From Clostridiales bacterium UBA3705 (GTDB lineage Bacteria; Bacillota_A; Clostridia; Oscillospirales; Oscillospiraceae), in contig DFIE01000096.1 in the NCBI GenBank assembly GCA_002372735.1, positions 1 to 18,740 on the forward strand: a stretch of 18,740 nt of DNA. Reading direction: 5' to 3'. The notes under the pieces were generated by a model, which did no database searches, was not told the DNA's origin, and saw only the letters and a list, made by a program, of their open reading frames with translations. Positions 7,259-15,406 of this stretch are shown piece by piece. Position 1 is the stretch's first letter, and the number at the start of each line of letters is the position of its first letter. The position numbers and the translations under genes are program-made.

Positions 7259-7287
7259 TTGACAGAGTTTTCTCAAAGCGATAATAT
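7259..7287 (+). promoter_or_regulatory. Promoter of the polysaccharide locus
   Basis: -35 TTGACA (7259-7264) is a perfect match, the spacer is 17 bases, and the -10 is TAATAT (7282-7287, four of six matches). An overlapping GATAAT at 7280-7285 would need a 15-base spacer. Transcription should begin near 7294. This is the only clear promoter I find for the nine plus-strand polysaccharide genes. Confidence 0.75.
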
Positions 7288-7303
7288 CTACACATAAATG
7301 CCC

Positions 7304-7329
7304 GGCCCGGCCGCCGTCCCGGCCGGGCC
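7304..7329 (+). promoter_or_regulatory. GC-rich leader hairpin of the polysaccharide operon
   Basis: GGCCCGGCC (7304-7312) and GGCCGGGCC (7321-7329) form a perfect nine-pair, all G-C stem with an eight-base loop, starting about ten bases into the predicted transcript. No U run follows, so it is not a standard terminator, and about 40 bases separate it from the first start codon. It may stabilise the mRNA or act as a leader signal for a processive antiterminator of the RfaH/LoaP type. That role is inference; no such factor is encoded in this window. Confidence 0.55.
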
Positions 7330-7369
7330 TGCGGTCGATGCGCCGATCTGACAGAAGGGAGGGACGGAT

Positions 7370-8593
7370 ATGGCAATTGACACCCAAGACGTCCTTTCCC
7401 CCGAGCAGCAGACTCTGCTGGACGCCCTGTCTGCCGGACTGTTCGGCGCGCCATTCCGGCCGGCCGGGAACGTGAACTGGGAGGCCGTGCTCTGTGAGGC
7501 CGACGCCCAAACCGTGCTGCCCCACATCTTCCGGCAGGTCAGCCCTTTTCTGCCCCAGGCGGTGCAGGGAGCCTGGACCCCCAAATATCTCCGGCTGTTG
7601 GGGGGAAATCTGCGGATCAGCGCCTCCCACGGCAGACTGCATACCCTGTTGACCGACGCCGGGATCCCTTATGCCTGTCTCAAGGGCTGTGTCTCCGCCC
7701 AGTATTACCCTGAGCCCGGCGAACGGGTGATGGGGGATGTGGATTTTCTCATCGACCTGTCCGATCGGCAGCGGACCCACGAGCTGCTGCTGGCCCAGGG
7801 CTTTGTGCCCGATCCCCAGTCCATCCGCCATGCCCACCACTGGACCTATACCCAGGATTCCATCGAGTGGGAGATGCACTGGTGCGCACCGGGGCTCCCC
7901 ACGGTGGACGCAGAGGAGATTCATGGACTATTGGACGGGGTAGTGCAAAGGGCCCGGCCGCTGTGTGTCAACGGGATCCAAATGATGGGGCCCTGCGCCC
8001 TGCATCACGGGCTGATCCTGCTGGTGCACACCGCCAACCATCTCACTGCGGGGGGCATCGGATTGCGCCATCTGCTGGACTGGCTGCTGTTTGAAAGCAG
8101 CTTTTCCGAGGAGGAATTTCTCTCCCTGTTTGCCCAGCCTCTCAAGCAGGCGGGGCTTTGGCAGTTTGCAAGGACCCTTACCGCCCTGGGCTGCCGCTAT
8201 TTTGGCTCGCCTGACCGGGCGTATTGCCAGGATACATCCCCGGCGCTCACCCGGGGCCTTCTGCAGGACATTTTCGACAGCGGCAATTTCGGCAGCAAGG
8301 ACGAGAACAGAATGAACCAGGCAAAGCTCATGCGGAACATCGAATCCAGAAGGGTGCAGCAGGGCGGCCGGATGGGCAATCTGATCAGCCTGCTCAACCG
8401 CCGGGCCATCCAGCACCTGCCTGGCCTGGAGCAGAAGCGGGTGCTGCTGCCGGTGGGCTGGGCCTATGTGGGCGTGAAATATCTGCGCCGTTCCGCCAGG
8501 GGAGAGGCGCCCAAGCTGCGGCTGACGGGACTGCTGGATGCCACCAAGGAGCGGCAGCAGCTGTATGCCCAGCTAAAGCTCTATGAGCACTGA
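7370..8593 (+). CDS. PF14907-type nucleotidyltransferase-fold protein
   Basis: 407 residues. The core L-K-G (104-106) followed by R-V-M-G-D-V-D-F-L-I-D (119-129) is the uncharacterised nucleotidyltransferase family (NTP_transf_5). D123 and D125 are the expected metal-binding pair, and the acidic residues in I-E-W-E-M-H-W (165-171) are a candidate for the third carboxylate. These proteins recur in exopolysaccharide and glycan gene clusters, but the reaction and acceptor are not known to me. There is no signal peptide or membrane segment, so it should be cytoplasmic. GGGAGGG at 7358-7364 supports the ATG. It is the first gene after the locus promoter, and the aminotransferase gene begins 47 bases after its stop. 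Confidence 0.82.
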   Translation: MAIDTQDVLSPEQQTLLDALSAGLFGAPFRPAGNVNWEAVLCEADAQTVLPHIFRQVSPFLPQAVQGAWTPKYLRLLGGNLRISASHGRLHTLLTDAGIPYACLKGCVSAQYYPEPGERVMGDVDFLIDLSDRQRTHELLLAQGFVPDPQSIRHAHHWTYTQDSIEWEMHWCAPGLPTVDAEEIHGLLDGVVQRARPLCVNGIQMMGPCALHHGLILLVHTANHLTAGGIGLRHLLDWLLFESSFSEEEFLSLFAQPLKQAGLWQFARTLTALGCRYFGSPDRAYCQDTSPALTRGLLQDIFDSGNFGSKDENRMNQAKLMRNIESRRVQQGGRMGNLISLLNRRAIQHLPGLEQKRVLLPVGWAYVGVKYLRRSARGEAPKLRLTGLLDATKERQQLYAQLKLYEH

Positions 8594-8640
8594 CCCCGAA
8601 GCAAGTGAAAAGAGTTTATCCTGTATTGGGGGAATTCATC

Positions 8641-9969
8641 TTGTATCAACACATTCCTTTCAGCCCGCCGGACGTGGGTGAATACGAAATAGAAGAAGTC
8701 ATCCGGGTTTTGCGCTCCGGATGGATTACCACCGGTCCCAGAACCAAGCTGCTGGAGCGGCGGCTTGCGGCCTACATCGAGACCGGCCGGGTGGACGTTG
8801 ACTGCGACACCCCGGACAATCAAGCCCATTACAGCAACCGGGTGGTCTGCCTGAGCTCTGCCACCGCGGCAGAGGAGCTGAACCTGCGGCTGCTGGGCAT
8901 CCGGCCCGGGGACGAGGTCATTGTGCCGGCCTACACCTACACTGCCACTGCGTCTGCCGCCGTGCACTGCGGCGCAAAGGTGGTGTTTGTGGACTGCCGC
9001 AAGGACGGCGCGCCGGACTCGCATATGCCAGAAATGGACTATGACCTGGTTGCAAGGGCCATTACCCCGCGCACCAAGGCCATTGTCTGCGTGGATTTGG
9101 GCGGCATCGTCTGCGACTACGACAAAGTCTTTGAGATTGTAAAGCAGAAGCAGGCCCTGTTCCGCCCCCTGGAGGATCACAGTGACAGCCTGTCGGACCT
9201 CTCCTCCCGGATTCAGTCCGCCATCGGCAGGGTCGCTGTGGTGGCCGACAGCGCCCACAGTCTGGGCGCGGACCGAATCGTAAACGGGCAGCGCCTGCGC
9301 TGCGGCCAGATTGCGGATTTCACCAGCTTCAGCTTCCACGCGGTGAAGAACTTCACCACGGCCGAGGGCGGCGCCGCTACCTGGCTGCCCCTGCCCGGAA
9401 TCGACAATGCCGAGCTGTACCGGTACTACCAGATGCTTTCCCTCCACGGGCAGACCAAGGACGCCCTGGACAAGACCCGGGTAGGCACCTGGGAGTATGA
9501 CGTGATGGGCCCCTGGTACAAGTGCAATATGACGGATATTATGGCCGGCATCGGCCTGCGCCAGCTGGACCGGTACCCGTCCCTGCTGGACCGCCGGGTG
9601 CAGATGCTGAAAAAATATGACGCCGCCTGCGACGAGCTGGGCGTGTTCCACATGATACACCACACCGGCGCCATGAACAGCAGCAATCACCTGTATCTCA
9701 CCCGGATCCCCGGCATCGGGGAGACGGAGCGCAACGCCATCATTGAGGAAATGGCCCGGCGCGGGGTGATGACCAACGTCCACTACAAGCCTCTGCCCAT
9801 GATGACGGCATATCGCACCGGCAGACCCGTCACCGAGGAATTCCCCAATTCCTACGACTACTATCACAATCTGATCACCCTGCCCTTCCACACCCTGCTG
9901 ACCGATGAAAACCTGGACTATGTCACCCGGGTGTTTCAGGATGTGGTCACCCCTTATCTGACTGACTGA
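8641..9969 (+). CDS. DegT/DnrJ/EryC1/StrS-family PLP sugar aminotransferase
   Basis: 442 residues from a TTG start. The family transfers an amino group from glutamate to a 3- or 4-keto nucleotide sugar, making building blocks such as 4-amino-4,6-dideoxy sugars. I-P-F-S-P-P-D and L-R-S-G-W-I-T-T-G-P (25-34) are the classic opening. V-A-D-S-A-H-S-L-G-A at 201-210 gives the cofactor-ring Asp203. S-F-H-A-V-K-N (231-237) contains K236, the PLP Schiff-base lysine. TTG 8641 has GGGGGAA eight bases upstream and begins right at the family motif. A GTG at 8605 would add 12 residues with a poor ribosome site. The protein is longer than the usual 370-400 residues because of extra segments at about 48-66 and 165-195. 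No partner dehydratase or acetyltransferase is in the window. Confidence 0.9.
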   Translation: MYQHIPFSPPDVGEYEIEEVIRVLRSGWITTGPRTKLLERRLAAYIETGRVDVDCDTPDNQAHYSNRVVCLSSATAAEELNLRLLGIRPGDEVIVPAYTYTATASAAVHCGAKVVFVDCRKDGAPDSHMPEMDYDLVARAITPRTKAIVCVDLGGIVCDYDKVFEIVKQKQALFRPLEDHSDSLSDLSSRIQSAIGRVAVVADSAHSLGADRIVNGQRLRCGQIADFTSFSFHAVKNFTTAEGGAATWLPLPGIDNAELYRYYQMLSLHGQTKDALDKTRVGTWEYDVMGPWYKCNMTDIMAGIGLRQLDRYPSLLDRRVQMLKKYDAACDELGVFHMIHHTGAMNSSNHLYLTRIPGIGETERNAIIEEMARRGVMTNVHYKPLPMMTAYRTGRPVTEEFPNSYDYYHNLITLPFHTLLTDENLDYVTRVFQDVVTPYLTD

Positions 9970-9996
9970 GAATTCCCCAAGGATGGAGAACACCGT

Positions 9997-10725
9997 ATGT
10001 TGAAACAATGGGACGCCCTGCCTCAATCCATGCGCACTGACGCGGTCAGGCCCTACTATGAGAGCCTGCGGCGGCACCGGTTTGCCCTTGCGGTGAAGCG
10101 GCTGTTTGACGTGCTTGTATCGCTGGTCTTGCTTGTTTTGCTGGCCGTTCCCATGCTTGTCATTGCAATTCTCATCCGCGCCGAGAGCAAGGGGCCCGTG
10201 ATTTTCCGCCAGCAGCGGGTGACGACCAACGGAAAGCTCTTCCGGATCCATAAGTTCCGCACTATGGTCACGGATGCCGAGCGCCTGGGCGCCGCGGTGA
10301 CCGTGGACCGGGACCCCAGAATCACGGCGGTAGGCGCCGGGCTCAGGCGGCTGCGGCTGGATGAGCTGCCCCAGCTGCTGGATGTGCTGGCAGGGAATAT
10401 GTCCTTTGTGGGCACCCGGCCCGAGGTGCCGAAGTACGTGGCCCAGTACCGGCCCGAGTATATGGCCACCCTGCTGCTGCCCGCCGGCATTACCAGCGAG
10501 GCCAGCATCCGCTTTAAGGACGAGGACGTCCTGCTGCGGGGCGCCGAGGATGTGGACGCGGCTTATCTGAGCCGTGTTCTGCCTGCAAAGATGCAGTGGA
10601 ACCTGCTGGCCGTGGGCCGATTCTCCCTGCTGGGAGAGCTTCGCACCATGGTGCGGACCGTGGCTGCCATGCTTGGCCGGCAATACCCCGCACAGCCCGG
10701 TGAAAAGGAGACCTTCCATGAATGA
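9997..10725 (+). CDS. Polyprenyl-phosphate sugar-phosphate transferase (small monotopic PGT)
   Basis: 242 residues. It should start glycan assembly by moving a sugar-1-phosphate from a UDP-sugar to undecaprenyl phosphate at the inner membrane face. K-R-L-F-D-V (34-39) leads into one hydrophobic re-entrant segment (about 40-61). F-R-I-H-K-F-R-T-M (82-90), D-P-R-I-T (106-110), L-D-E-L-P-Q-L with the catalytic pair D122-E123, and M-S-F-V-G-T-R-P-E-V (135-144) match the PglC/EpsL-type bacterial sugar transferases. The final motif has T where G-P-R-P-E is most common. The first 33 residues are a basic extension. Lying next to the aminotransferase and a PglA-like GT4, it may use an amino- or acetamido-dideoxy sugar, as in PglE-PglC-PglA. 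Its end overlaps the GT4 gene by 8 bases. Confidence 0.92.
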   Translation: MLKQWDALPQSMRTDAVRPYYESLRRHRFALAVKRLFDVLVSLVLLVLLAVPMLVIAILIRAESKGPVIFRQQRVTTNGKLFRIHKFRTMVTDAERLGAAVTVDRDPRITAVGAGLRRLRLDELPQLLDVLAGNMSFVGTRPEVPKYVAQYRPEYMATLLLPAGITSEASIRFKDEDVLLRGAEDVDAAYLSRVLPAKMQWNLLAVGRFSLLGELRTMVRTVAAMLGRQYPAQPGEKETFHE

Positions 10726-11875
10726 ACGCCCGCTGATTGCGCTTCTCACCAACAACGACGACGATGTATACTGCTTCCGGCTGGAGCTGCTCCGCGGCAT
10801 TCTGGACGCAGGCTACCGTCTGCTGATTTCCTGCCCGGATGGCCCGAAATTTGAGGCACTTGACGAGGATTACGGACTCAAAAAAGGGCGGGATTTTCTA
10901 TATGACAACCCCGATATCGACCGCAGAGGGACCAACGTCCTGCGTGACGGCAAGCTGCTGCTGCACTATGCCGGCCTTTTTCGCAAATGGAAGCCGGCGG
11001 TCATCCTCACTTACACGGCAAAGCCCAACGTGTATGCCAGCCTGGCTGCCCATCAGATGGGCATCCCGGTGATCAACAACGTCACGGGCTTCGGCTCCGC
11101 CCTGGGGCAGAGCGGCGTGAAAAAGGCCTTGATCCTGTGGCTGTTCCGCCGCGCCTACCGGGGGTCGGCCTGCGTGATGTTCCAAAACAGCACCAATATG
11201 GAGCTTGCCCGCAGCCTGGACATGGTGCGCGGCGAGTGCCGCCTGATCCCCGGCAGCGGGGTGAATACAGACCGCTTCCCCCTGCGTCCGTACCCCGAGG
11301 GGGGCGACGGCGTCCATGGGGAGAAGGTCGTCTTTAACTACATCGGCAGGATTCTCCGCGACAAGCGGGTGGACGACTATATGGCCGCGGCAGAGCGCAT
11401 TCACGCCGAGTATCCCCAGACGGAGTTCAATATGATCGGCTTTATTGAGCCCACCGAAAGCCATTACGCCGATACCCTCCGGGCGCTGGAGGCCCGGGGA
11501 ATCGTATCTTACCGGGGCAGCCAAAAGGACGTGCGGCCGTGGATCGCCCGGTCCCACTGCATCATTCACCCCTCCACCTACGGCGAGGGAATGAGCAACG
11601 TGCTGCTGGAAAATGCCAGCTCCGGCCGGCCCATTATCACCACAGACAACCCCGGCTGCAAAGAGACCGTGGTGGACGGCACCAGCGGCTGGATTTATCC
11701 CGGCGAGGACGTGGACGCCCTGGTGGACCGGATCCGCCGCTTCCTCCGGCTCAGCCAGGCCGAACGGGCCCGGATGGGGGAGCAGGGCAGGGCGTACGTT
11801 TCCGCCCACTTTTCCAGGACCATCGTGGTGGATGCCTATCTGGAGAAAATCAAAGCGCTGCTCTCCCGGGCGTAA
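10718..11875 (+). CDS. GT4-family glycosyltransferase (PglA/WbpX-like)
   Basis: 385 residues. Retaining GT-B enzyme that probably adds the second sugar to the lipid-linked intermediate in the cytoplasm. The N-terminal Rossmann half carries T-Y-T-A-K-P-N-V-Y (98-106) and V-T-G-F-G-S-A-L-G (122-130). G-S-G-V-N-T-D-R-F (179-187) marks the domain junction. The C-terminal donor site has E290-G-M-S-N-V-L-L-E298, the E-x7-E motif, followed by T-D-N-P-G-C-K-E. These features resemble N-acetylgalactosaminyltransferases such as PglA, but the donor is not certain. ATG 10718 is chosen because AAGGAG lies at 10704-10709 and homologous sequence begins there. A longer reading back to 10574 only overlaps the sugar transferase in another frame. 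The stop is 15 bases before the DUF6625-like gene. Confidence 0.92.
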   Translation: MNERPLIALLTNNDDDVYCFRLELLRGILDAGYRLLISCPDGPKFEALDEDYGLKKGRDFLYDNPDIDRRGTNVLRDGKLLLHYAGLFRKWKPAVILTYTAKPNVYASLAAHQMGIPVINNVTGFGSALGQSGVKKALILWLFRRAYRGSACVMFQNSTNMELARSLDMVRGECRLIPGSGVNTDRFPLRPYPEGGDGVHGEKVVFNYIGRILRDKRVDDYMAAAERIHAEYPQTEFNMIGFIEPTESHYADTLRALEARGIVSYRGSQKDVRPWIARSHCIIHPSTYGEGMSNVLLENASSGRPIITTDNPGCKETVVDGTSGWIYPGEDVDALVDRIRRFLRLSQAERARMGEQGRAYVSAHFSRTIVVDAYLEKIKALLSRA

Positions 11876-11890
11876 GAATGGAGGCGGAGT

Positions 11891-12858
11891 ATGCGTCTTG
11901 CCCTGTTGAACTGCTATTTCGGAACCCTTCCCAATTACTTTTCGCTGTGGCTGCGCTCCTGCGCCAAAAACCCGGAGGTGGATTTTACCTGTTCACCGAC
12001 GGGGAGATTCGCGGTGCTGCGCCCGAAAACGTGCACATTGTGCCTGTCACCTGGGAGGAGATGGTCCGGACCATTCAGGCCGGATTTCCTTTCCCGGTGA
12101 ACATCTCCTCGCCTTATAAGCTCACCGATTTCAAGCCCGCCTACGGCTACATTTTTGAGGAGCTGCTCCGACCCTATGACTACTGGGGCTATTGCGACGT
12201 AGATCTGCTGTTCGGCCGGCTGATGCACTTTCTGCGGGAGCCGATGGAGGCGGGCAGGGAGCAGATTTACCGCCTGGGCCACCTGACGCTTTACCGCAAC
12301 ACCCCCCGGATGCGGCAGATGTTTATGCAGAAGGGCGGCAAATTTTCCTATCGCACGGTGTATTCCACTCCGGAGTGCTATTCCTTTGACGAGCACTGCG
12401 GCCAAATGCTGATTTGCAAAAAACAGGGTGTGGATACCTATGCCAGAGAGGATATGGCGGATATCTCCTGCAGGATCAAGCGGCTTACCGCCTCCAGGCA
12501 GCCAAATGCGCCCTGCCAGGTGTTCTATTATGAAAACGGCGCCGTGCTGCGCGCCTGGCTGGACGCCGGGCAGGTGCGCACACAGGAGTACGTCTATATT
12601 CATGTGCAGAAGCGGCGGTTTCAGGCCGGCCTGCCCGGGGATTGCTTTTATATCCTGAGCGACCGTTTTGTGCCCAAGCAGCCAGGCATTCCCACTGAGG
12701 AGGAGCTGCGCCGCCATTCCGAGTTTGTCAGCGCCGAGGCAGACGCCGCGCAGCTTTCCGCCTTTCGCAAGGGGAAGCTGAAGCAGTTTTTTGCCAGCCC
12801 GCTGCGTCAAAAGTGGATCTGGATCAACCAAAAGTTGGCTGAGCGCCGGTTTCGATAG
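11891..12858 (+). pseudogene. DUF6625-like putative glycosyltransferase, broken by a one-base frameshift
   Basis: ATG 11891, with GGAGG at 11880-11884, opens M-R-L-A-L-L-N-C-Y-F-G-T-L-P-N-Y-F and continues to C-A-K-N-P-E-V-D-F. The frame then turns to nonsense and stops at 12100. The rest of the family sequence (Y-L-F-T-D-G-E through R-R-F-R) lies in the next frame up to 12858. The switch is at the TTTT run 11983-11986: a fifth T would join the halves into 322 residues, and 968 bases plus one is divisible by three. W-G-Y-C-D-V-D-L-L-F-G (D103, D105 in the repaired numbering) resembles the D-x-D metal site of GT-A enzymes. The family lies in polysaccharide loci, and its donor is unknown. The downstream frame alone could be read from ATG 11878, but that replaces the conserved N-terminus. 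A true mutation or a sequencing error is possible. Confidence 0.85.
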
Positions 12859-12894
12859 GCGGCAGGACGCTCCGCTTTGCTGAAAGGAACTACA

Positions 12895-14127
12895 TTGCTG
12901 AAACAGAATCATCCGAAGGCACTGGGCCCCGGGATCGCCCTGGTGCTGTATTTTACGCTGAAGCCTCTGTATCTCAACGATTCCGGCTCACTGCAGATCT
13001 GCGATATTGTGCTTCTGGGCTTTATCGCGCTGTTCCTGCTGAAAACCAGGGGCGTGCTGACGATGAGCCGCCCCAGCAAGCAGATCCTCCTGTTCTTTGC
13101 GGGATTGCTGTGCTACCAGGCGCTGGACAATATGATCTGGAGCATTGTCACCGGTGACATGAACATGAACCGGCAAACAGCTTATTATGTCTTTAACTTT
13201 CTTGCTTTTGCCACCTGTATCTGCATCGGCGAGGAGATCGGAGCGGACAAGGTGAAGCGGTCCATCGGCCTGGGCTGCTTATTCTCCGTTCTGGTCACGG
13301 CGGTGGGCATTGTCTATGTGGGCGGCACCGGCATCAGAACCACCGGCTTTTTCAACAACCCCAATCAGCTGGGCTATTACGGGCTGATCATGCTTACCGC
13401 GCTGCTGGTCTGCAAAAACCGGATCGGCCGCTTTGCCCAGCTCACCATTCTGCTCGTCGCCTTTTGGGCCACAGTGGTATCCCTGTCCAAGGCGGCCATT
13501 GTGGGCTTCTTTGTGGAGCTGCTTGTGCTGATTCTGCTCTATCGGGCCAATCACTCCGCCTGGCAGCTGGTGCTGCGCTTTTTCCTCATTGCCCTGGCCG
13601 GTATTACGGTGTATATTCTGTTCTTCTCTGAGAGCGACCTGGTCGTGCGCTATCCCATCATTATTGAGCTGCGGAAGAGAATGCTGAATATGATGAGCGA
13701 GAACGACTCCAGCCTTTCCGAGGGCAGAGGCTATGCCCGGGTGCTGGAGATGCTGCCCCACCTGCTCTGGGGTACCGGAGAGGGCGCTTATGAGAGATTT
13801 GTCATCAAGAACAACACCGAGGTCCATTCCACCTTTATCTCTCTGCTGACCTGCTACGGGGTCGTCGGCCTGTTTGGATATCTTTATCTGTTTGGCAGGT
13901 GCATGGGCCGGAAGAAGCATTTTCTGCAGAGCGCGCAGATTCTGCTGGGCCTGCTGCTCTACTCGATGACCCACAACGGAATCCGAAACACCCTGCTGTG
14001 GCTGCTTTTGGCGGCCATGTTCCTGGAGCAGACCGAAATCCAAAACCAAGAGCATTTGCAATGGCTGCAGTCCATCGGCAGGCAGGATTCCCGCGGACTC
14101 TTACCAAACATAAACCGGGACATATGA
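12895..14127 (+). CDS. Wzy/O-antigen-ligase-like polysaccharide polymerase
   Basis: 410 residues from TTG 12895, chosen because AAAGGAAC ends a few bases upstream. An earlier TTG at 12877 would add six residues. The protein is a multi-pass membrane protein with about ten hydrophobic segments. T-T-G-F-F-N-N-P-N-Q-L-G-Y-Y (149-162) and the later G-T-G-E-G-A-Y-E-R-F with H-S-T-F-I-S-L-L are typical of the Wzy_C/O-antigen ligase superfamily, including the large extracellular loop between them. It probably joins lipid-linked repeat units on the outer membrane face. A ligase role attaching the polymer to another carrier is the alternative. The TTG start and the 36-base gap after the broken DUF6625-like gene show no separate promoter. 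Confidence 0.87.
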   Translation: MLKQNHPKALGPGIALVLYFTLKPLYLNDSGSLQICDIVLLGFIALFLLKTRGVLTMSRPSKQILLFFAGLLCYQALDNMIWSIVTGDMNMNRQTAYYVFNFLAFATCICIGEEIGADKVKRSIGLGCLFSVLVTAVGIVYVGGTGIRTTGFFNNPNQLGYYGLIMLTALLVCKNRIGRFAQLTILLVAFWATVVSLSKAAIVGFFVELLVLILLYRANHSAWQLVLRFFLIALAGITVYILFFSESDLVVRYPIIIELRKRMLNMMSENDSSLSEGRGYARVLEMLPHLLWGTGEGAYERFVIKNNTEVHSTFISLLTCYGVVGLFGYLYLFGRCMGRKKHFLQSAQILLGLLLYSMTHNGIRNTLLWLLLAAMFLEQTEIQNQEHLQWLQSIGRQDSRGLLPNINRDI

Positions 14128-14188
14128 CAGTAGTATATAGTGGTGCTTTGCATTCCCCGGACAGGATGTACCGAAGGAGGTTTCAGGC

Positions 14189-15406
14189 TTGGATATCAGA
14201 ATCAAACACTTTCTGAAGCAGATCCCCCTGCTCCCAAGGCTGGGGTATCGGCTGCGGGAGGCCCGGGCAGTCAGGCAGCTGAAAAAATGGGACACCCTGC
14301 CTACCCAGAGAAATCAGATCCTGCTTGCCACCACTGAGGGCAGATTCAACGACAGCTGCAAGCCCATTGCGGAATATCTCCGTCTGCACCGGCCGGAAGC
14401 CCGTATGATCTGGGTCTGCCGGGACCGCGAATTTCTGGAGGAGCTGCCTGCCTATATCACACCGGTGCAGTTTGAGTCTGAGGCCTATTACCGGGCCCTG
14501 GCCACCAGTGCGGTGTGGGTATTCAACTATCTGATCCCCCAGGGAACAAGAAAGCGGGACGATCAGCTCTATATCCAGGTCTGGCACGGGGACAAGCCCT
14601 TTAAAAAAATCGCCAACGACGCGGCAAAGTCCAACCCGCTGTACCGCAGGCGCACTGCCGGCCGCCGGTTCTCCGAGGACAAGCTGTGCGATTATTTCAT
14701 GACCGGCTCGGCCCTGTTTACCGAAATCTGGCGGCGGTCGGTGGGCTATCAGGGCAAGGTCCTCTCCACAGGTCTGCCGCGCAATGACATCCTGCTGCAC
14801 CCTGCGCCGGACTGCACCCCCATCCGGCAGGCCCTGGGGCTGGGACCCGATGTGCGGGTGCTGACCTATGCTCCTACATTTCGGGACCATAAGCTGGACA
14901 ACGGCAACATCGGCACAGACATCGACCTGCTGCAGGTGCTGGACGCCCTGGAGCAGAGATACGGCGGGCAGTGGGTTTGTCTCAAGCGGGCCCACGGCGG
15001 CAAGAAAATTACCCTGGAGAACACAGGGCGCAGCGCCCGGGTGATAGACGTCACAAAATACCGGGATATGACCGAGCTGCTTTTGATCTCTGACGTGCTG
15101 CTGACAGATTACTCCTCCTGTGCCGGGGATTTTGCCTATACCGGCAGGCCGGTGCTGCTGTACCAGGACGACTTCCAAACCTACACCACCATGGACCGGC
15201 AGCTGATCTTTGACATGGCGCAGACGCCATTCTATGTGGCGCACACCATGGCGGAGCTGAAAACGCTGATCCTGGGTCTGGACGACGAGGCCGTGCGGGA
15301 GAATGACCGGCAGATCCTGGCCCTGTACCAATCCACCCAGACCGACCATTCCACGGCGGATATCTGCGAACTGATCATCAAACATATGCAAGGAGCGCAA
15401 TTATGA
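14189..15406 (+). CDS. CDP-glycerol glycerophosphotransferase (TagB/TagF-like)
   Basis: 405 residues, a single catalytic domain without the N-terminal extension of long TagF polymerases. The family moves glycerol phosphate from CDP-glycerol to a lipid-linked or polysaccharide acceptor at the membrane. Motifs are V-W-H-G-D-K-P-F-K-K (131-140, with H133), S-T-G-L-P-R-N-D (193-200), T-Y-A-P-T-F-R-D (226-233), K-R-A-H-G (266-270) and L-L-T-D-Y-S-S (304-310). TTG 14189 is set by GAAGGAGGT at 14174-14182. It overlaps tagD by the ATGA tetranucleotide, so donor synthesis and transfer are translationally coupled. I infer phosphoglycerol decoration or a glycerol-phosphate backbone in this locus's polymer. 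A relative using ribitol or another alcohol phosphate is less likely because TagD is adjacent. Confidence 0.92.
   Translation: MDIRIKHFLKQIPLLPRLGYRLREARAVRQLKKWDTLPTQRNQILLATTEGRFNDSCKPIAEYLRLHRPEARMIWVCRDREFLEELPAYITPVQFESEAYYRALATSAVWVFNYLIPQGTRKRDDQLYIQVWHGDKPFKKIANDAAKSNPLYRRRTAGRRFSEDKLCDYFMTGSALFTEIWRRSVGYQGKVLSTGLPRNDILLHPAPDCTPIRQALGLGPDVRVLTYAPTFRDHKLDNGNIGTDIDLLQVLDALEQRYGGQWVCLKRAHGGKKITLENTGRSARVIDVTKYRDMTELLLISDVLLTDYSSCAGDFAYTGRPVLLYQDDFQTYTTMDRQLIFDMAQTPFYVAHTMAELKTLILGLDDEAVRENDRQILALYQSTQTDHSTADICELIIKHMQGAQL

Noticed and set aside
5939..7924. 661-codon minus-strand open frame
   Set aside because: It runs opposite the U32 gene, the intergenic promoter region and half of the nucleotidyltransferase gene; a shadow of GC bias.
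8581..10800. 739-codon minus-strand open frame
   Set aside because: It lies opposite the aminotransferase and sugar transferase genes, with histidine/glycine/valine-rich, low-complexity translation and no domain.
11539..11890. N-terminal extension of the frame that holds the DUF6625-like C-terminus
   Set aside because: It overlaps the end of the GT4 gene in another frame and replaces the conserved DUF6625 N-terminus, which is present in the neighbouring frame.
11980..11990. Programmed -1 ribosomal frameshift at the TTTT run
   Set aside because: The sequence is not an X-XXY-YYZ slippery heptamer, only a single tRNA could re-pair, and I see no obvious downstream pseudoknot. A one-base deletion or sequencing error is simpler.
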